Positions 13,937 through 23,352 of a DNA stretch of 64,000 nucleotides are shown piece after piece. The notes below the pieces were generated by a model. That model worked only from the letters and a program-made list of their open reading frames with translations. It did no database searches and had not been told where the DNA came from. The stretch is from Sphingobacterium olei (GTDB taxonomy: Bacteria > Bacteroidota > Bacteroidia > Sphingobacteriales > Sphingobacteriaceae). The stretch covers positions 124,001-188,000 of the forward strand of contig NZ_SUME01000009.1 of assembly GCF_005048855.1 (NCBI RefSeq), written 5' to 3'. The first letter of the stretch is position 1, and every line of letters begins with the position of its first letter. The translations under genes and the position numbers were made by a program.

Positions 13937-15184
13937 CTACCTCACTTGTCCATTACCGGTTACAAACCATTTTTCAGTCACCAATTTCTCCAAAGCAAAT
14001 GGTCCTCTGGCATGTAATTTCTGCGTCGAAATCCCTATCTCTGCTCCCAAACCAAATTCTCCTCCATCCGTAAAACGTGTAGATGCATTCGAATAGACCG
14101 CAGCGGCATCGACTACATTCATAAAAGTACTGATGCGATCGGCATTGGTAGAAACAATGCATTCGGAGTGCTTAGATGAATAGGAAGCGATATGGTCTAA
14201 AGCTTCCTGAAAACTGTCGATCATTTTCACCGAACATTTAAAATCCAAAAATTCTCTTCCAAAATCAGATTCCGTTGCTTGCTGAAGGTGAGGATAGTTT
14301 AAATTTTTCAATGTTGCAAACGCATCCTGATCTGCAAAAATCTCGACATCGGCTTCTTGCAATAAAGGAGCTACTTTACGGAGGAAATTTTCAGACACTT
14401 TACGGTCTACCAGTATTGTATCTAAGGAATTACAAACCGAAGGACGCGAGATCTTAGCATTCGCAACAATCTGAGCAGCATCTTCTAGATTTGCAGTCTC
14501 CTCTACGTAGGTATGACAGACACCTGCCCCCGTTTCGATCACCGGAACTTTAGCATTCTTCCGTACAAAGTCGATTAACGCTTGTGATCCTCTAGGGATA
14601 ATAATATCCACATATTTTGTCGCTGTCAGTAGTTCGGAAACAAGCTTCCGATCAGTCGGAAGCAGCTGAACAATGTGTTCATCCAAATCGAACTCAGAGA
14701 GAACGGTATGAATCAGGTCGACTAATATGCTATTGGTAAACCAGGCATCCGAACCGCCCCGTAATAAACATACATTTCCTGACTGAATACAAAGTGCCGC
14801 CACATCAATCGTGACGTTGGGACGGGATTCATAGATTACGCCCACAACGCCTAAAGCCACGGATTTCTTTTCAATGTATAGGCCATTAGCCAATTGCTTT
14901 GTTAAAAGTACCTTTCCGGTAGGATCTTCCAATTGGCTTACATCGATCACACTTTGTGCCAACCCTTCGATTCGCTCTTTGTTCAACACCAATCTATCAT
15001 ACTTCGAATCAGTGATATCCATGCGATCCAAATCCTTTTGATTCATTGCTATTATATCATCGCTATTCGCTATCAAAAGTGAAGACAATCTCGCTAATAC
15101 TTGTCTTTTCGTTTCTAACGAAAGAGGTTGGATAACCTGTTTCGCTTGGCTCGCATCTTTCAGTAGTTGTTCTATTGTTTCCAT
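13937..15184 (-). CDS. proA: Glutamate-5-semialdehyde dehydrogenase
   Basis: A 415-residue member of the aldehyde dehydrogenase superfamily, normal ProA length. It has ALGVVGVIYESRPNVTIDVA near residue 110 and the catalytic Cys251 in AKISRPSVCNSLDT. It reduces gamma-glutamyl phosphate with NADPH to glutamate semialdehyde, the second step of proline synthesis. It starts 8 bp after the proB stop on the minus strand, so proB-proA form an operon and the labile phosphate may be handed over directly. Nothing unusual is seen. Confidence 0.95.
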   Translation of the reverse strand: METIEQLLKDASQAKQVIQPLSLETKRQVLARLSSLLIANSDDIIAMNQKDLDRMDITDSKYDRLVLNKERIEGLAQSVIDVSQLEDPTGKVLLTKQLANGLYIEKKSVALGVVGVIYESRPNVTIDVAALCIQSGNVCLLRGGSDAWFTNSILVDLIHTVLSEFDLDEHIVQLLPTDRKLVSELLTATKYVDIIIPRGSQALIDFVRKNAKVPVIETGAGVCHTYVEETANLEDAAQIVANAKISRPSVCNSLDTILVDRKVSENFLRKVAPLLQEADVEIFADQDAFATLKNLNYPHLQQATESDFGREFLDFKCSVKMIDSFQEALDHIASYSSKHSECIVSTNADRISTFMNVVDAAAVYSNASTRFTDGGEFGLGAEIGISTQKLHARGPFALEKLVTEKWFVTGNGQVR

Positions 15185-15192
15185 CTCTTATT

Positions 15193-16224
15193 TTATAAAA
15201 GCACAATATCATCTGCATGTGCAATTTCTAAATTCTTTTTATTTTTTTCATTTTTAAGTGTAGCCGAATCCAATTTGGATTTGGCCACGGCATGAATCAG
15301 CCCCTCTTCATCTGCGATCTGAAAAACTTCGCCAATCTCAAAATCCTGTACTACGTTCATCACCCCTACCGCCAATAAACTCTTTCTACTTTGCAACGCG
15401 TGTATAGCCCCTTGATCTACGGTTATCAGGCCTGAAATCAAACTTCCGCTGGCTAGCCATTTATTACGGGAAGATAGTTTCTTCTTTTGTGCATAGCACA
15501 CCGTTCCTGTCTCTCCTTTTACGGCTTTCAATATACCATTTTCGATCTGCATACTAAAAATAACGGCCTTAATCCCCATTTGATTAGCCAATCTGGCAAA
15601 GTTCAATTTAGAAGTCATCCCACCTAACCCGACAGCAGACTTCTCCTTGCGTGCTAAAGCTAACGCATCTTTGTCAATCACCCTAATTTCGGGAATGACC
15701 TGACCTTTAGCGTCCAGTACGCCCGGAACGGATGTACTAAAGAGGATCTGTTCGGCTCCGAAACCCACAGCTATTAAAGTCGCAAGTTCGTCATTGTCCG
15801 AAAACTTGAGTTCCTTGTTACTCACGACATCATTTTCATTCGCAATTGGAATAATATTATTTTTCCAAAGCGTTTCATAGGTACTCTTAAGCTGGAGAAA
15901 TTGATCTCGATTTGCAAAATGATGACGTTCACACAGGCTTTGCGCTAAAGCAATTTTAAACGGTTTAAAATAAGTCGCATAAGTTCTTACCAATAACGGG
16001 TTACCAATAGCCGCTGCCGCTTTCCGTTCTGAAAGCGTACCACTATATTTGGGCAAATATTTCTTGCCGGCGGCGACGGCACCTGAGGATACCAGTACAA
16101 TATTATAAGTAGATTGCAGTTGAGCAGTTTGTCTCGCGATTTCCAAAACGATCTGCTCGTCTATTTCTCCATTCGTGGTAATAGAAGCAGAACCGAATTT
16201 GATAACCAATATTGGCTTCTTCAT
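15193..16224 (-). CDS. proB: Glutamate 5-kinase
   Basis: A 343-residue protein. The amino-acid-kinase domain (KFGSASITTNGEIDEQIVLE, then LVSSGAVAAGKKYL and VGLGGMTSKLNFARLANQMG) occupies residues 1-250. A C-terminal PUA-like domain at about 265-343 (WLASGSLISGLITVDQGAIH) is also found in enterobacterial ProB. It phosphorylates glutamate to commit it to proline synthesis and is usually inhibited by proline. It is the first gene of the proBA operon on the minus strand. The PUA call rests on position and pattern. Confidence 0.93.
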   Translation of the reverse strand: MKKPILVIKFGSASITTNGEIDEQIVLEIARQTAQLQSTYNIVLVSSGAVAAGKKYLPKYSGTLSERKAAAAIGNPLLVRTYATYFKPFKIALAQSLCERHHFANRDQFLQLKSTYETLWKNNIIPIANENDVVSNKELKFSDNDELATLIAVGFGAEQILFSTSVPGVLDAKGQVIPEIRVIDKDALALARKEKSAVGLGGMTSKLNFARLANQMGIKAVIFSMQIENGILKAVKGETGTVCYAQKKKLSSRNKWLASGSLISGLITVDQGAIHALQSRKSLLAVGVMNVVQDFEIGEVFQIADEEGLIHAVAKSKLDSATLKNEKNKKNLEIAHADDIVLL

Positions 16225-16385
16225 TTAAATTTTATTAAAAATATGCTTTGATATTTTGGAAAAATATAAATATATACCGAATTTTTAAGAAAATAAATAA
16301 TTTTATTATTTTCTAATTCCTTTAAATCAAAAACGATCCTCATTTGTTTAATACAAAAACATATAACCTTTTATTAAATTGACAA

Positions 16386-16820
16386 ATGAGAATACTGACA
16401 CCGCCCTTACACTTCGTTTCTTTGGTTGCGATAAGTGTTTCTTGTAGCTCTGTTAATACAACACAGTCAAGCAAACAAGATAGTATAGAGTTAGTTGGAA
16501 ATGACCGTGACTCAAATGATTGCATTGCGTCTGCCGGATACACTTGGTCAAAAATAAAACAAACGTGTGTGAGACCTTGGGAAGATGGAATAGAATTACG
16601 TAACTTAAACACCTCCTCCGCTTATCAAACCTCTGCTTACATATTAGTAGATTCCACAAAGAATGATGCAGAAATCTTTATCCCTAACGAATCACACAGT
16701 ATCGTATTGCAGAAAAACTCAGCTAATCATTATACAAATGGAACATTCAATTTGACCCAGGAAAATTTCTGCTGGACCCTGAGTCTGAACAATACAAAAT
16801 TATATCAGGAACAGCAATAG
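16386..16820 (+). CDS. Small putative lipoprotein with conserved cysteine motif
   Basis: A 144-residue protein starting MRILTPPLHFVSLVAISVSC; the lipobox ISVSC puts the lipidated Cys at about residue 20. The middle contains DCIASAGYTWSKIKQTCVRP, a Cys-containing motif I recognise from short Bacteroidota lipoproteins of unknown function, followed by WEDGIEL. It is likely anchored in the outer or inner membrane facing the periplasm. It is monocistronic and convergent with uvrB, ending 10 bp from the uvrB stop. No function is proposed. Confidence 0.7.
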   Translation: MRILTPPLHFVSLVAISVSCSSVNTTQSSKQDSIELVGNDRDSNDCIASAGYTWSKIKQTCVRPWEDGIELRNLNTSSAYQTSAYILVDSTKNDAEIFIPNESHSIVLQKNSANHYTNGTFNLTQENFCWTLSLNNTKLYQEQQ

Positions 16821-16830
16821 AGCCTTTTTA

Positions 16831-18861
16831 TCACCCAAATCGATCCGTATACATTTTTTCTAGTGTAAACATTTCGTCACGTAATTTAGCTGCTTCCAGA
16901 AAATCCATATCTTTAGCTGCTTTCTCCATACGCTTACGAACCGTATCCACCGCCTTTTTCATATCCTTCTCACTCATATACTCCATCAACGGATCAGCCG
17001 CTAGCATAGAACTCGCATCAGGTTCAACATATGCTTTAGCCTCTCCTGGTTTATAATCCGCAACAGAAGTTTGCTCCAAAATTTCTTCACGGGTCTTACC
17101 CACCGTCCGCGGGGTAATGCCGTGTTCTTGATTATAAGCCGTCTGCTTGTCTCTTCGTCGGTTCGTTTCCTCGATCGTAATACGCATACTCTCCGTCACT
17201 TTATCGGCATACATAATCACGCGTCCCCTATCATTACGAGCCGCACGGCCTATCGTTTGGATAAGTGATCGTTCAGAACGTAAAAATCCTTCCTTATCCG
17301 CATCCAGGATCGCTACCAAAGTGACTTCCGGTAAATCTAATCCTTCCCGCAGAAGATTCACCCCCACCAGCACATCAAATTCACCTAAGCGCAAACCCCG
17401 CAGAATTTCCACCCGTTCTAATGTTTTAATCTCGGAGTGGATATAACGTACTTTTATGTTAAGCCGGCTCATATATTTCGTTAATTCTTCCGCCATACGT
17501 TTTGTTAACGTAGTCGCCAAAATACGTCCACCCTCCTTAATCGCTTTATCTACCTCTTCCAGAAAATCGTCAACTTGGTTAACAGCGGGCTTTATTTCAA
17601 TAATCGGATCTAATAAGCCCGTTGGACGGATTACCTGCTCCACTACAACACCTTCTGTCTGCTGTAATTCATAGTCCCCAGGTGTAGCCGATACGTAAAT
17701 GGTTTGATTCGTCATCGATTCAAATTCGGGAAAATTCAACGGTCTGTTATCAAGAGCCGCGGGTAATCGAAATCCATACTCTACCAACGAAATTTTACGA
17801 GAACGGTCTCCCCCATACATCGCACGAAGCTGGGGTAATGTAACATGACTCTCATCAATGACCAATAAATAATCTTCCGGGAAATAATCCAACAAACAGA
17901 AGGGTCTCATGCCGGGTTGTCTGCCGTCAAAAAATCGTGAATAGTTTTCAATCCCCGAACAGTACCCGAGTTCGCGCATCATCTCTAGATCGTAGTTTAC
18001 ACGCTCTTCAAGCCGCTTGGCCTCCAACATTTTCCCTTCTTCTTCCAATTGTGTTTTACGCTGCACCAATTCGTCCTGTATTCTCCAGATGGACTCCGTA
18101 AATTTCTCCTTAGGTGTCACAAATAAATTAGCTGGAAATAACGACAGCGCCTCGTGTTTAGCCAATGTCTTGCCGCTACCTGGGTCAATTTCGCTTAGTT
18201 CGTCAATTTCGTCACCAAAAAATGATATACGATAAGCATGGTCAAGATAAGCAGGGAATATATCTACAGTATCACCTTTAACCCGAAAAGTTCCGCGTTT
18301 AAAATCCGTTGTGGTTCGAGAATACAGAATTTCCACTAGTTTATGCAGGAAGGCATTACGCGAAATGGTAGTTCCCACGCCAAATCTAAAAATAGAACGC
18401 GAGAAATCCTCTGGATTACCCATACCGTATATACAGGATACAGAAGAAACAACAATAACATCTCTACGGCCTGACATCAATGCAGACGTTGTCGCTAGAC
18501 GTAACTTTTCAATCTCTTCATTTATTGCTAAATCCTTCTCAATATATGTATTTGAGGAGGCTATAAAGGCTTCGGGTTGGTAATAATCGTAATAGGAAAC
18601 AAAGTACTGAACAGAATTTTCTGGAAAGAATTGTTTGAATTCACCATAAAGTTGCGCTGCCAATGTCTTATTATGGCTTAATATCAATGTTGGCTTTTGG
18701 GTTTGTTGAATTACATTGGCAACAGTAAAGGTTTTACCAGATCCGGTTACCCCCAATAGCGTTTGATATTGCTCTCCTTCATTCACCGCAGCCACTAACT
18801 CTTTGATGGCCTGCGGCTGATCCCCAGTCGGTTTATACTCAGATGTTAATTGAAATTCCAT
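16831..18861 (-). CDS. uvrB: Excinuclease ABC subunit B
   Basis: A 676-residue protein of standard UvrB length. Walker A is LLGVTGSGKTF (residues 35-45). The damage-probing beta-hairpin region is YFVSYYDYYQPEAFI, helicase motifs include VIDESHVTLPQLRAMYGGDR, and motif VI is QTIGRAARN. The C-terminal UVR domain (KAAKDMDFLEAAKLRDEMF) binds UvrC. It verifies DNA damage and loads UvrC in nucleotide excision repair. It is monocistronic and divergent from upp. Confidence 0.97.
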   Translation of the reverse strand: MEFQLTSEYKPTGDQPQAIKELVAAVNEGEQYQTLLGVTGSGKTFTVANVIQQTQKPTLILSHNKTLAAQLYGEFKQFFPENSVQYFVSYYDYYQPEAFIASSNTYIEKDLAINEEIEKLRLATTSALMSGRRDVIVVSSVSCIYGMGNPEDFSRSIFRFGVGTTISRNAFLHKLVEILYSRTTTDFKRGTFRVKGDTVDIFPAYLDHAYRISFFGDEIDELSEIDPGSGKTLAKHEALSLFPANLFVTPKEKFTESIWRIQDELVQRKTQLEEEGKMLEAKRLEERVNYDLEMMRELGYCSGIENYSRFFDGRQPGMRPFCLLDYFPEDYLLVIDESHVTLPQLRAMYGGDRSRKISLVEYGFRLPAALDNRPLNFPEFESMTNQTIYVSATPGDYELQQTEGVVVEQVIRPTGLLDPIIEIKPAVNQVDDFLEEVDKAIKEGGRILATTLTKRMAEELTKYMSRLNIKVRYIHSEIKTLERVEILRGLRLGEFDVLVGVNLLREGLDLPEVTLVAILDADKEGFLRSERSLIQTIGRAARNDRGRVIMYADKVTESMRITIEETNRRRDKQTAYNQEHGITPRTVGKTREEILEQTSVADYKPGEAKAYVEPDASSMLAADPLMEYMSEKDMKKAVDTVRKRMEKAAKDMDFLEAAKLRDEMFTLEKMYTDRFG

Positions 18862-18989
18862 ATTACTTCGTGAAATGTAAACTTAATAAAAATGTTCGTC
18901 ATCTTTAATACTCCATACAATAATGTAGCCTGAAATAAACATTCAATGATTTTTTTTGTTAAATTGCTAGAAATTAAAACCCATACGCT

Positions 18990-19634
18990 ATGATAAACAT
19001 CCTCACCCAACACAATAGCATAGCCAATCATTTTTTAGCCGAATTGCGCGATGTCCATATACAACAAGACAGGTTACGCTTTCGTAAGAACTTAGAACGT
19101 ATAGGTGAGATTATGGCTTACGAAATTAGTAAAACATTTCAGTATGAACTTCATGAAGTAGAAACACCGCTCGGTGTCGCTGGAACACAGCAACTTGTAG
19201 AGCATCCCGTTCTAACTACTATTATCCGCGCAGGATTACCTTTCCACCAAGGTTTTCTAAATGTTTTTGATAAATCAGATAGTGGCTTTATTGCTGCTTA
19301 CCGACACACTAAAAAAAGTGGTGAATTTGAAGTACATAAAAAATATGTGAATACACCGAATCTGGACGACAAGATTGTCATTATGGTAGACCCCATGCTT
19401 GCTACCGGAAGAAGTCTCGTTTTATGCTGCAAAGAACTGTTAGCGGAATATAACATCAAGGAACTTCATATCGCCGCAGTCATTGCCTCTGAGGAAGGGA
19501 TTCAGCATGTGAGGGCATTCGTACCCGAAGCGCACATATGGATAGGCGACGTCGACAATGAATTAACCAGCAAATCATATATAGTCCCAGGACTCGGCGA
19601 TGCTGGAGATCTGGCTTACGGAAATAAAGAGTAA
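18990..19634 (+). CDS. upp: Uracil phosphoribosyltransferase
   Basis: A 214-residue type I phosphoribosyltransferase. The PRPP-binding loop is MVDPMLATGRSLV and the uracil-binding end is YIVPGLGDAGDLAYG. It converts uracil and PRPP to UMP for pyrimidine salvage in the cytoplasm. The gene is divergent from uvrB with a 128-bp gap. The length and both end motifs match the family, and nothing is out of place. Confidence 0.95.
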   Translation: MINILTQHNSIANHFLAELRDVHIQQDRLRFRKNLERIGEIMAYEISKTFQYELHEVETPLGVAGTQQLVEHPVLTTIIRAGLPFHQGFLNVFDKSDSGFIAAYRHTKKSGEFEVHKKYVNTPNLDDKIVIMVDPMLATGRSLVLCCKELLAEYNIKELHIAAVIASEEGIQHVRAFVPEAHIWIGDVDNELTSKSYIVPGLGDAGDLAYGNKE

Positions 19635-19738
19635 TATAATGTGCATATCCGCTCATTTATAAATCAGTTAAAAATTAATATATAATTAATAAAAAATGAA
19701 CACTATAACTTTAAATTTAATACATAAAAAACAACATT

Positions 19739-20212
19739 ATGGAATGGCACAAATACAATGGCGAGGTCATACGGATTCCTATCAATGAGGCTGTTGAAGA
19801 AATCATACGTAAAGAAGCCCATGTCGGTAACAAGCTCAAGGTTTACATAGGAACCGACTCTCAAGTAAAACGGGGAATTGTCGAATTCGCAACCGTCATC
19901 GTTTTCCTACGGGAACACAAAGGAGGGTTTATGTTTATCCAGCGAGACAAAAAGCCACATCGAATGAGTATAAAAGAACGTATGCTCATTGAAGTTCAAA
20001 AATCGATAGAAATAGCCTATCACCTCTGCCCCCTTCTTGACCAATACCACATTGATCTCGAAGTCCATGCCGACATCAACACCAACCCAAATTTTCAATC
20101 CAATGTAGCGCTTAAAGAAGCCATGGGTTATATCATGGGAATGGGATTTATTTTCAAGGCCAAACCCGAATCATTTGCAAGTACAGCCTGTGCCAACAAG
20201 GTAGTACAATAG
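19739..20212 (+). CDS. RNase H-like DUF458/YkuK-family protein
   Basis: A 157-residue protein with the RNase H-like pattern of the YkuK (DUF458) family: KVYIGTDSQVKRGIVEFATV near the start and LEVHADINTNPNFQSN later, with several acidic residues that could bind metal (Asp in GTDS, Asp in HADI). The family's enzymatic activity is not established. The gene lies 104 bp after upp and before the NadR-like kinase, all on the plus strand, so a loose operon is possible. Confidence 0.75.
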   Translation: MEWHKYNGEVIRIPINEAVEEIIRKEAHVGNKLKVYIGTDSQVKRGIVEFATVIVFLREHKGGFMFIQRDKKPHRMSIKERMLIEVQKSIEIAYHLCPLLDQYHIDLEVHADINTNPNFQSNVALKEAMGYIMGMGFIFKAKPESFASTACANKVVQ

Positions 20213-20430
20213 CAATCGGACGGTTTTTCTTGTTTTAAGTGTATCTTTAATTGCAAAAAACAATTGAGGTATATACGGTTTTCTCTCCTCTATTTTTCAA
20301 CAATTTGCGTAACCAACCGCTTTAGAATAAGCAGATACTCTATTTTTTGGATGACTTTTGCTATTATTGCACAGCAAGTTGTTACAAGAATAACGAAAAT
20401 CTGTTACCGCACAAAAAAGGACTCTTAAAC

Positions 20431-20961
20431 GTGAAAAAACATGTAAAAAAAATAGCCGTCGTCGGTCCCGAATCCACCGGGAAATCCACGATAGCAAAAT
20501 ATTTAGCCGAACAATTCGATACGATTTGTGTACCAGAATATTCCCGTTACTATTGTAGAGACCTTCATAATAAATATACGTTGCAAGATGAAGTGAATAT
20601 GTTCCACGGTCAGGTCGCATTAGAAGAGGCGCTGATTCCATTGGCAAAAAATGAAATTATCATCCTAGACACGACGATTCTAACGGTAAAAATATGGTGT
20701 GACTACCTATTTAACGATACGCCCTCGCAGGTAAAAGAAGAAATAAAAAACCGGCAGTATGATCTGTACCTCTTGATGGACATTGATCTCGCTTGGCAAG
20801 ATGATCCGTTGAGAGACTTCCCCGACCAACGTGAACACTTTATGGAGATATGGAAAAAAGAGTTGGCCGATTTGCAAGCAACATATGTGATCGTATCCGG
20901 CTTAGATGATGACCGTTTACACAATGCTTTAAAAGCTGTAAAAGAGACAGTATTCCACTAA
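20431..20961 (+). CDS. NadR-like P-loop kinase (AAA_28), probable ribosylnicotinamide kinase
   Basis: A 176-residue protein from the GTG at 20431. The Walker A is VVGPESTGKST, followed by YSRYYCRDL and the central LDTTILTVKIWCDYLF, as in the kinase domain of NadR. I choose GTG because AAAAGGA lies about 10 bp upstream and the family begins just before the P-loop. An ATG at 20347 would add 28 Cys-rich residues that look like leader. The expected reaction is phosphorylation of nicotinamide riboside to NMN. No pnuC transporter is adjacent, so the substrate is inferred from the family. Confidence 0.78.
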   Translation: MKKHVKKIAVVGPESTGKSTIAKYLAEQFDTICVPEYSRYYCRDLHNKYTLQDEVNMFHGQVALEEALIPLAKNEIIILDTTILTVKIWCDYLFNDTPSQVKEEIKNRQYDLYLLMDIDLAWQDDPLRDFPDQREHFMEIWKKELADLQATYVIVSGLDDDRLHNALKAVKETVFH

Positions 20962-21043
20962 AAATTAATACTTAAACTGGACTGCCAGTGGTAAGGCTGT
21001 GTTGTCTAGCCAAGAAGGAGCTGAAAAAAACGTCTTTGAACAC

Positions 21044-21095
21044 AAAAAGGAACGTCCTTGCCTGTCTACCGCAGGCAAGGACGTTCCTTTTTTTT
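21044..21095 (+). terminator. Very strong rho-independent terminator
   Basis: A perfect 21-bp stem (arms 21044-21064 and 21072-21092; core GGAACGTCCTTGCCTG) with a 7-nt loop is followed by T residues. It lies 83 bp beyond the NadR-like gene and just before the REP cluster. Confidence 0.88.
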
Positions 21096-21103
21096 ATATC
21101 TCG

Positions 21104-21317
21104 TCATTGCGAGGAGGCACGACGTGGCGTCTTCTTAAACGCATCCATAAGATTGGTTTCCTTCGGAGCTGCTTCGCGGTCGTCGCCATTCTTCCTTCAC
21201 GCGATGACGTTAATACTTGTTCGTCACTGCGAGGAGGCACGACGCGGCAGTCTTTTTACAAAGCATAGTAGTAAGATTGCTTCTTCGCTGCGCTCATCGC
21301 AATGGCGACAGGTGATA
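21104..21317. repeat. Cluster of REP-like palindromic units
   Basis: Direct units CGTCATTGCGAGGAGGCACG (21106) and CGTCACTGCGAGGAGGCACG (21222) pair with inverted units near 21175-21207 and 21270-21308 (CTGCGCTCATCGCAATGGCG). They are the same family as the units that interrupt the guide array. The cluster fills the convergent gap between the NadR-like gene and ahcY. No RAYT-type REP transposase is in the window. Confidence 0.7.
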
Positions 21318-21322
21318 ATGAC

Positions 21323-22639
21323 TTAGTACCTGTAAGCGTCCGATTTGAAAGGACCATCAACCGTCACACCGATATAAGCTGCCTGATCTGCCGTTAAAGT
21401 ATCCAATTCCACACCGATATGTGCCAAATGAAGACGAGCTACCTTCTCATCCAAATGCTTAGGCAAGGTGTATACTTTATTTTCGTAAGCCGCTGTATTT
21501 GTCCAGAGTTCTAATTGCGCCAACGTTTGGTTGGTGAATGAATTGGACATGACAAAAGACGGATGACCAGTAGCACAACCTAAATTTACCAAACGACCTT
21601 CTGCCAATAAAATAATATCTTTTCCGTCGATGGTATATTTATCAACTTGAGGTTTGATTTCAATTTTGGTATTGCCGTAATTAGTGTTAAGCCAAGCTAC
21701 ATCAATTTCATTGTCGAAATGCCCAATGTTACAAACCACAGCTTTGTCTTTCATCACTTTAAAATGCTCAGCCCGAACAATATCCTTATTACCTGTCGTA
21801 GTTACTACAATATTAGCTTCCTTTACGGCATCCGCAAATTTTTTCACTTCAAAACCTTCCATTGCGGCTTGCAAAGCGCATATCGGATCGATTTCCGTAA
21901 CGATTACACGCACACCTGCCGAACGTAATGATTCTGCAGATCCTTTCCCTACATCACCGTAACCGGCCACTACTGCGACTTTACCTGCCAACATTAAGTC
22001 CGTTGCGCGACGGATTGCATCTACCAATGATTCACGACACCCATATTTGTTATCGAATTTAGATTTCGTAACAGAATCATTGACATTGATAGCAGGCAAG
22101 TGTAACGTGCCATTTTTCATACGCTCATACAAACGGTGCACACCCGTTGTTGTTTCTTCAGAAAGTCCTTTGATTCCAGCAATCAATTCTGGGAATTTAT
22201 CGAACACCATATTGGTTAAATCTCCTCCATCATCCAATATCATATTTAACGGTTGGCGGTCTTCCCCGAAAAACAAGGTTTGCTCGATACACCAGTTAAA
22301 CTCTTCCTCAGTCAATCCTTTCCATGCATACACCGGGATACCTGCGGCAGCAATAGCAGCAGCAGCATGATCCTGCGTAGAGAAAATATTACAAGAAGAC
22401 CAGCTTACATCCGCGCCTAATTCCACCAAGGTTTCGATTAATACCGCAGTTTGAATCGTCATATGAAGACACCCTGCAATACGAGCCCCTTTTAATGGTT
22501 TGGCAGCACCAAATTCTGCACGCAGACTCATTAACCCAGGCATTTCCGCTTCAGCTAATTCTATTTCTTTGCGCCCCCACTCTGCAAGTGTAATATCTTT
22601 TACTTTGTAGGGGACGTAAGTAGTTTCTAATGATGACAT
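21323..22639 (-). CDS. ahcY: Adenosylhomocysteinase
   Basis: A 438-residue enzyme of normal length. The NAD-binding motif is VAVVAGYGDVGKGSAESLRS, substrate-site phrases are CLHMTIQTAVLIETL and NVNDSVTKSKFDNKYGCRES, and the C-terminus is the family-typical DGPFKSDAYRY. It hydrolyses S-adenosylhomocysteine to adenosine and homocysteine and so relieves product inhibition of methyltransferases. It is monocistronic, with a well-formed minus-strand promoter at 22668-22698. No SAH riboswitch is evident in the 30-nt leader. Confidence 0.97.
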   Translation of the reverse strand: MSSLETTYVPYKVKDITLAEWGRKEIELAEAEMPGLMSLRAEFGAAKPLKGARIAGCLHMTIQTAVLIETLVELGADVSWSSCNIFSTQDHAAAAIAAAGIPVYAWKGLTEEEFNWCIEQTLFFGEDRQPLNMILDDGGDLTNMVFDKFPELIAGIKGLSEETTTGVHRLYERMKNGTLHLPAINVNDSVTKSKFDNKYGCRESLVDAIRRATDLMLAGKVAVVAGYGDVGKGSAESLRSAGVRVIVTEIDPICALQAAMEGFEVKKFADAVKEANIVVTTTGNKDIVRAEHFKVMKDKAVVCNIGHFDNEIDVAWLNTNYGNTKIEIKPQVDKYTIDGKDIILLAEGRLVNLGCATGHPSFVMSNSFTNQTLAQLELWTNTAAYENKVYTLPKHLDEKVARLHLAHIGVELDTLTADQAAYIGVTVDGPFKSDAYRY

Positions 22640-22667
22640 AATGTATTCTTTAAATATTTTAGAAAGA

Positions 22668-22698
22668 CAAAATTACTTGAAAATCAACTCAATTCAAA
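22668..22698 (-). promoter_or_regulatory. ahcY promoter (Bacteroidota type)
   Basis: The minus strand reads TTTG (22698-22695), a 19-bp spacer and TAATTTTG (22675-22668), a close match to the Bacteroidota consensus TTTG-N19-21-TAnnTTTG. The ATG is 29 bp from the -7 element. Confidence 0.75.
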
Positions 22699-22750
22699 GT
22701 CTTTAATTACATTAAGTATGCAAAAGTGACATTATATTGAGGATACTAAC

Positions 22751-22781
22751 TTGACGCACGCAATTTTATGATTTATATTTG
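22751..22781 (+). promoter_or_regulatory. Bacilliredoxin gene promoter (Bacteroidota type)
   Basis: TTG (22751-22753), a 20-bp spacer and TATATTTG (22774-22781) match the consensus. This promoter is back to back with the ahcY promoter. Confidence 0.75.
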
Positions 22782-22865
22782 CACTAGACAATCATCAAGA
22801 ACAAATACAATATTGTTAATGAGGTGTCTGATATTTTTTAATTTTGACTTTTAAATTTTAACATC

Positions 22866-23276
22866 ATGTATCCAGAATATTTAGTAGCTCCTATGCGTCA
22901 AGAACTGGTAGACGCAGGCTTCCAAGAACTTAAATCCCCTGAAGAAGTTGATTCCGCCATTCCTTCAGAAGGAACGGTTTTCGTCGTGGTAAATTCCGTA
23001 TGTGGATGTGCTGCAGCGAATGCGCGTCCAGCAGCGAAAACAGCTGTTAAAAACGAGAAGCATCCCGATAAATTAGTCACTGTATTTGCAGGAATGGAAA
23101 AAGATGCCGTGGATAAAGCCCGTCAATATATGTTGCCTTATCCTCCATCTTCACCGGCAATGGCGTTATTCAAAGACGGCAAATTGGTCCATATGATAGA
23201 AAGACATATGATTGAAGGCCGTCCTGCTCAGATGATTGCAGACAATCTGGTCGCAGCATTTGACGAATACTGTTAA
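22866..23276 (+). CDS. Bacilliredoxin BrxA/BrxB-family protein (YphP-like)
   Basis: A 136-residue thioredoxin-like protein of the UPF0403/YphP family. The redox motif is C-G-C (Cys46 and Cys48 in SVCGCAAANARPA), as in bacilliredoxins that remove bacillithiol from oxidised proteins. The terminal helix MIADNLVAAFDEYC is conserved. Bacteroidota make bacillithiol, so de-bacillithiolation is plausible. It is transcribed alone and closed by a terminator at 23303-23335. The family call is good; the substrate is inferred. Confidence 0.9.
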   Translation: MYPEYLVAPMRQELVDAGFQELKSPEEVDSAIPSEGTVFVVVNSVCGCAAANARPAAKTAVKNEKHPDKLVTVFAGMEKDAVDKARQYMLPYPPSSPAMALFKDGKLVHMIERHMIEGRPAQMIADNLVAAFDEYC

Positions 23277-23302
23277 TCATTAGATTTTGACTTTTTGAAT
23301 TT

Positions 23303-23335
23303 AAAAGGCTTCTCGGAATAGAGAAGCCTTTTTTC
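23303..23335 (+). terminator. Rho-independent terminator of bacilliredoxin gene
   Basis: Stem AAAAGGCTTCTC / GAGAAGCCTTTT, loop GGAATA, then a T-run. It may also serve the convergent gene at 23353. Confidence 0.88.
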
Positions 23336-23352
23336 TTGGATGACCTCGTTAC

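Noticed and set aside
21104..21317. CRISPR array near ahcY
   Set aside because: The repeated units are inverted REP pairs with irregular spacing, not direct repeats with constant spacers.
20988..21326. Plus-strand frames over the REP cluster
   Set aside because: They read through a strong terminator and palindromic repeats, and the repeats alone explain the open frames.
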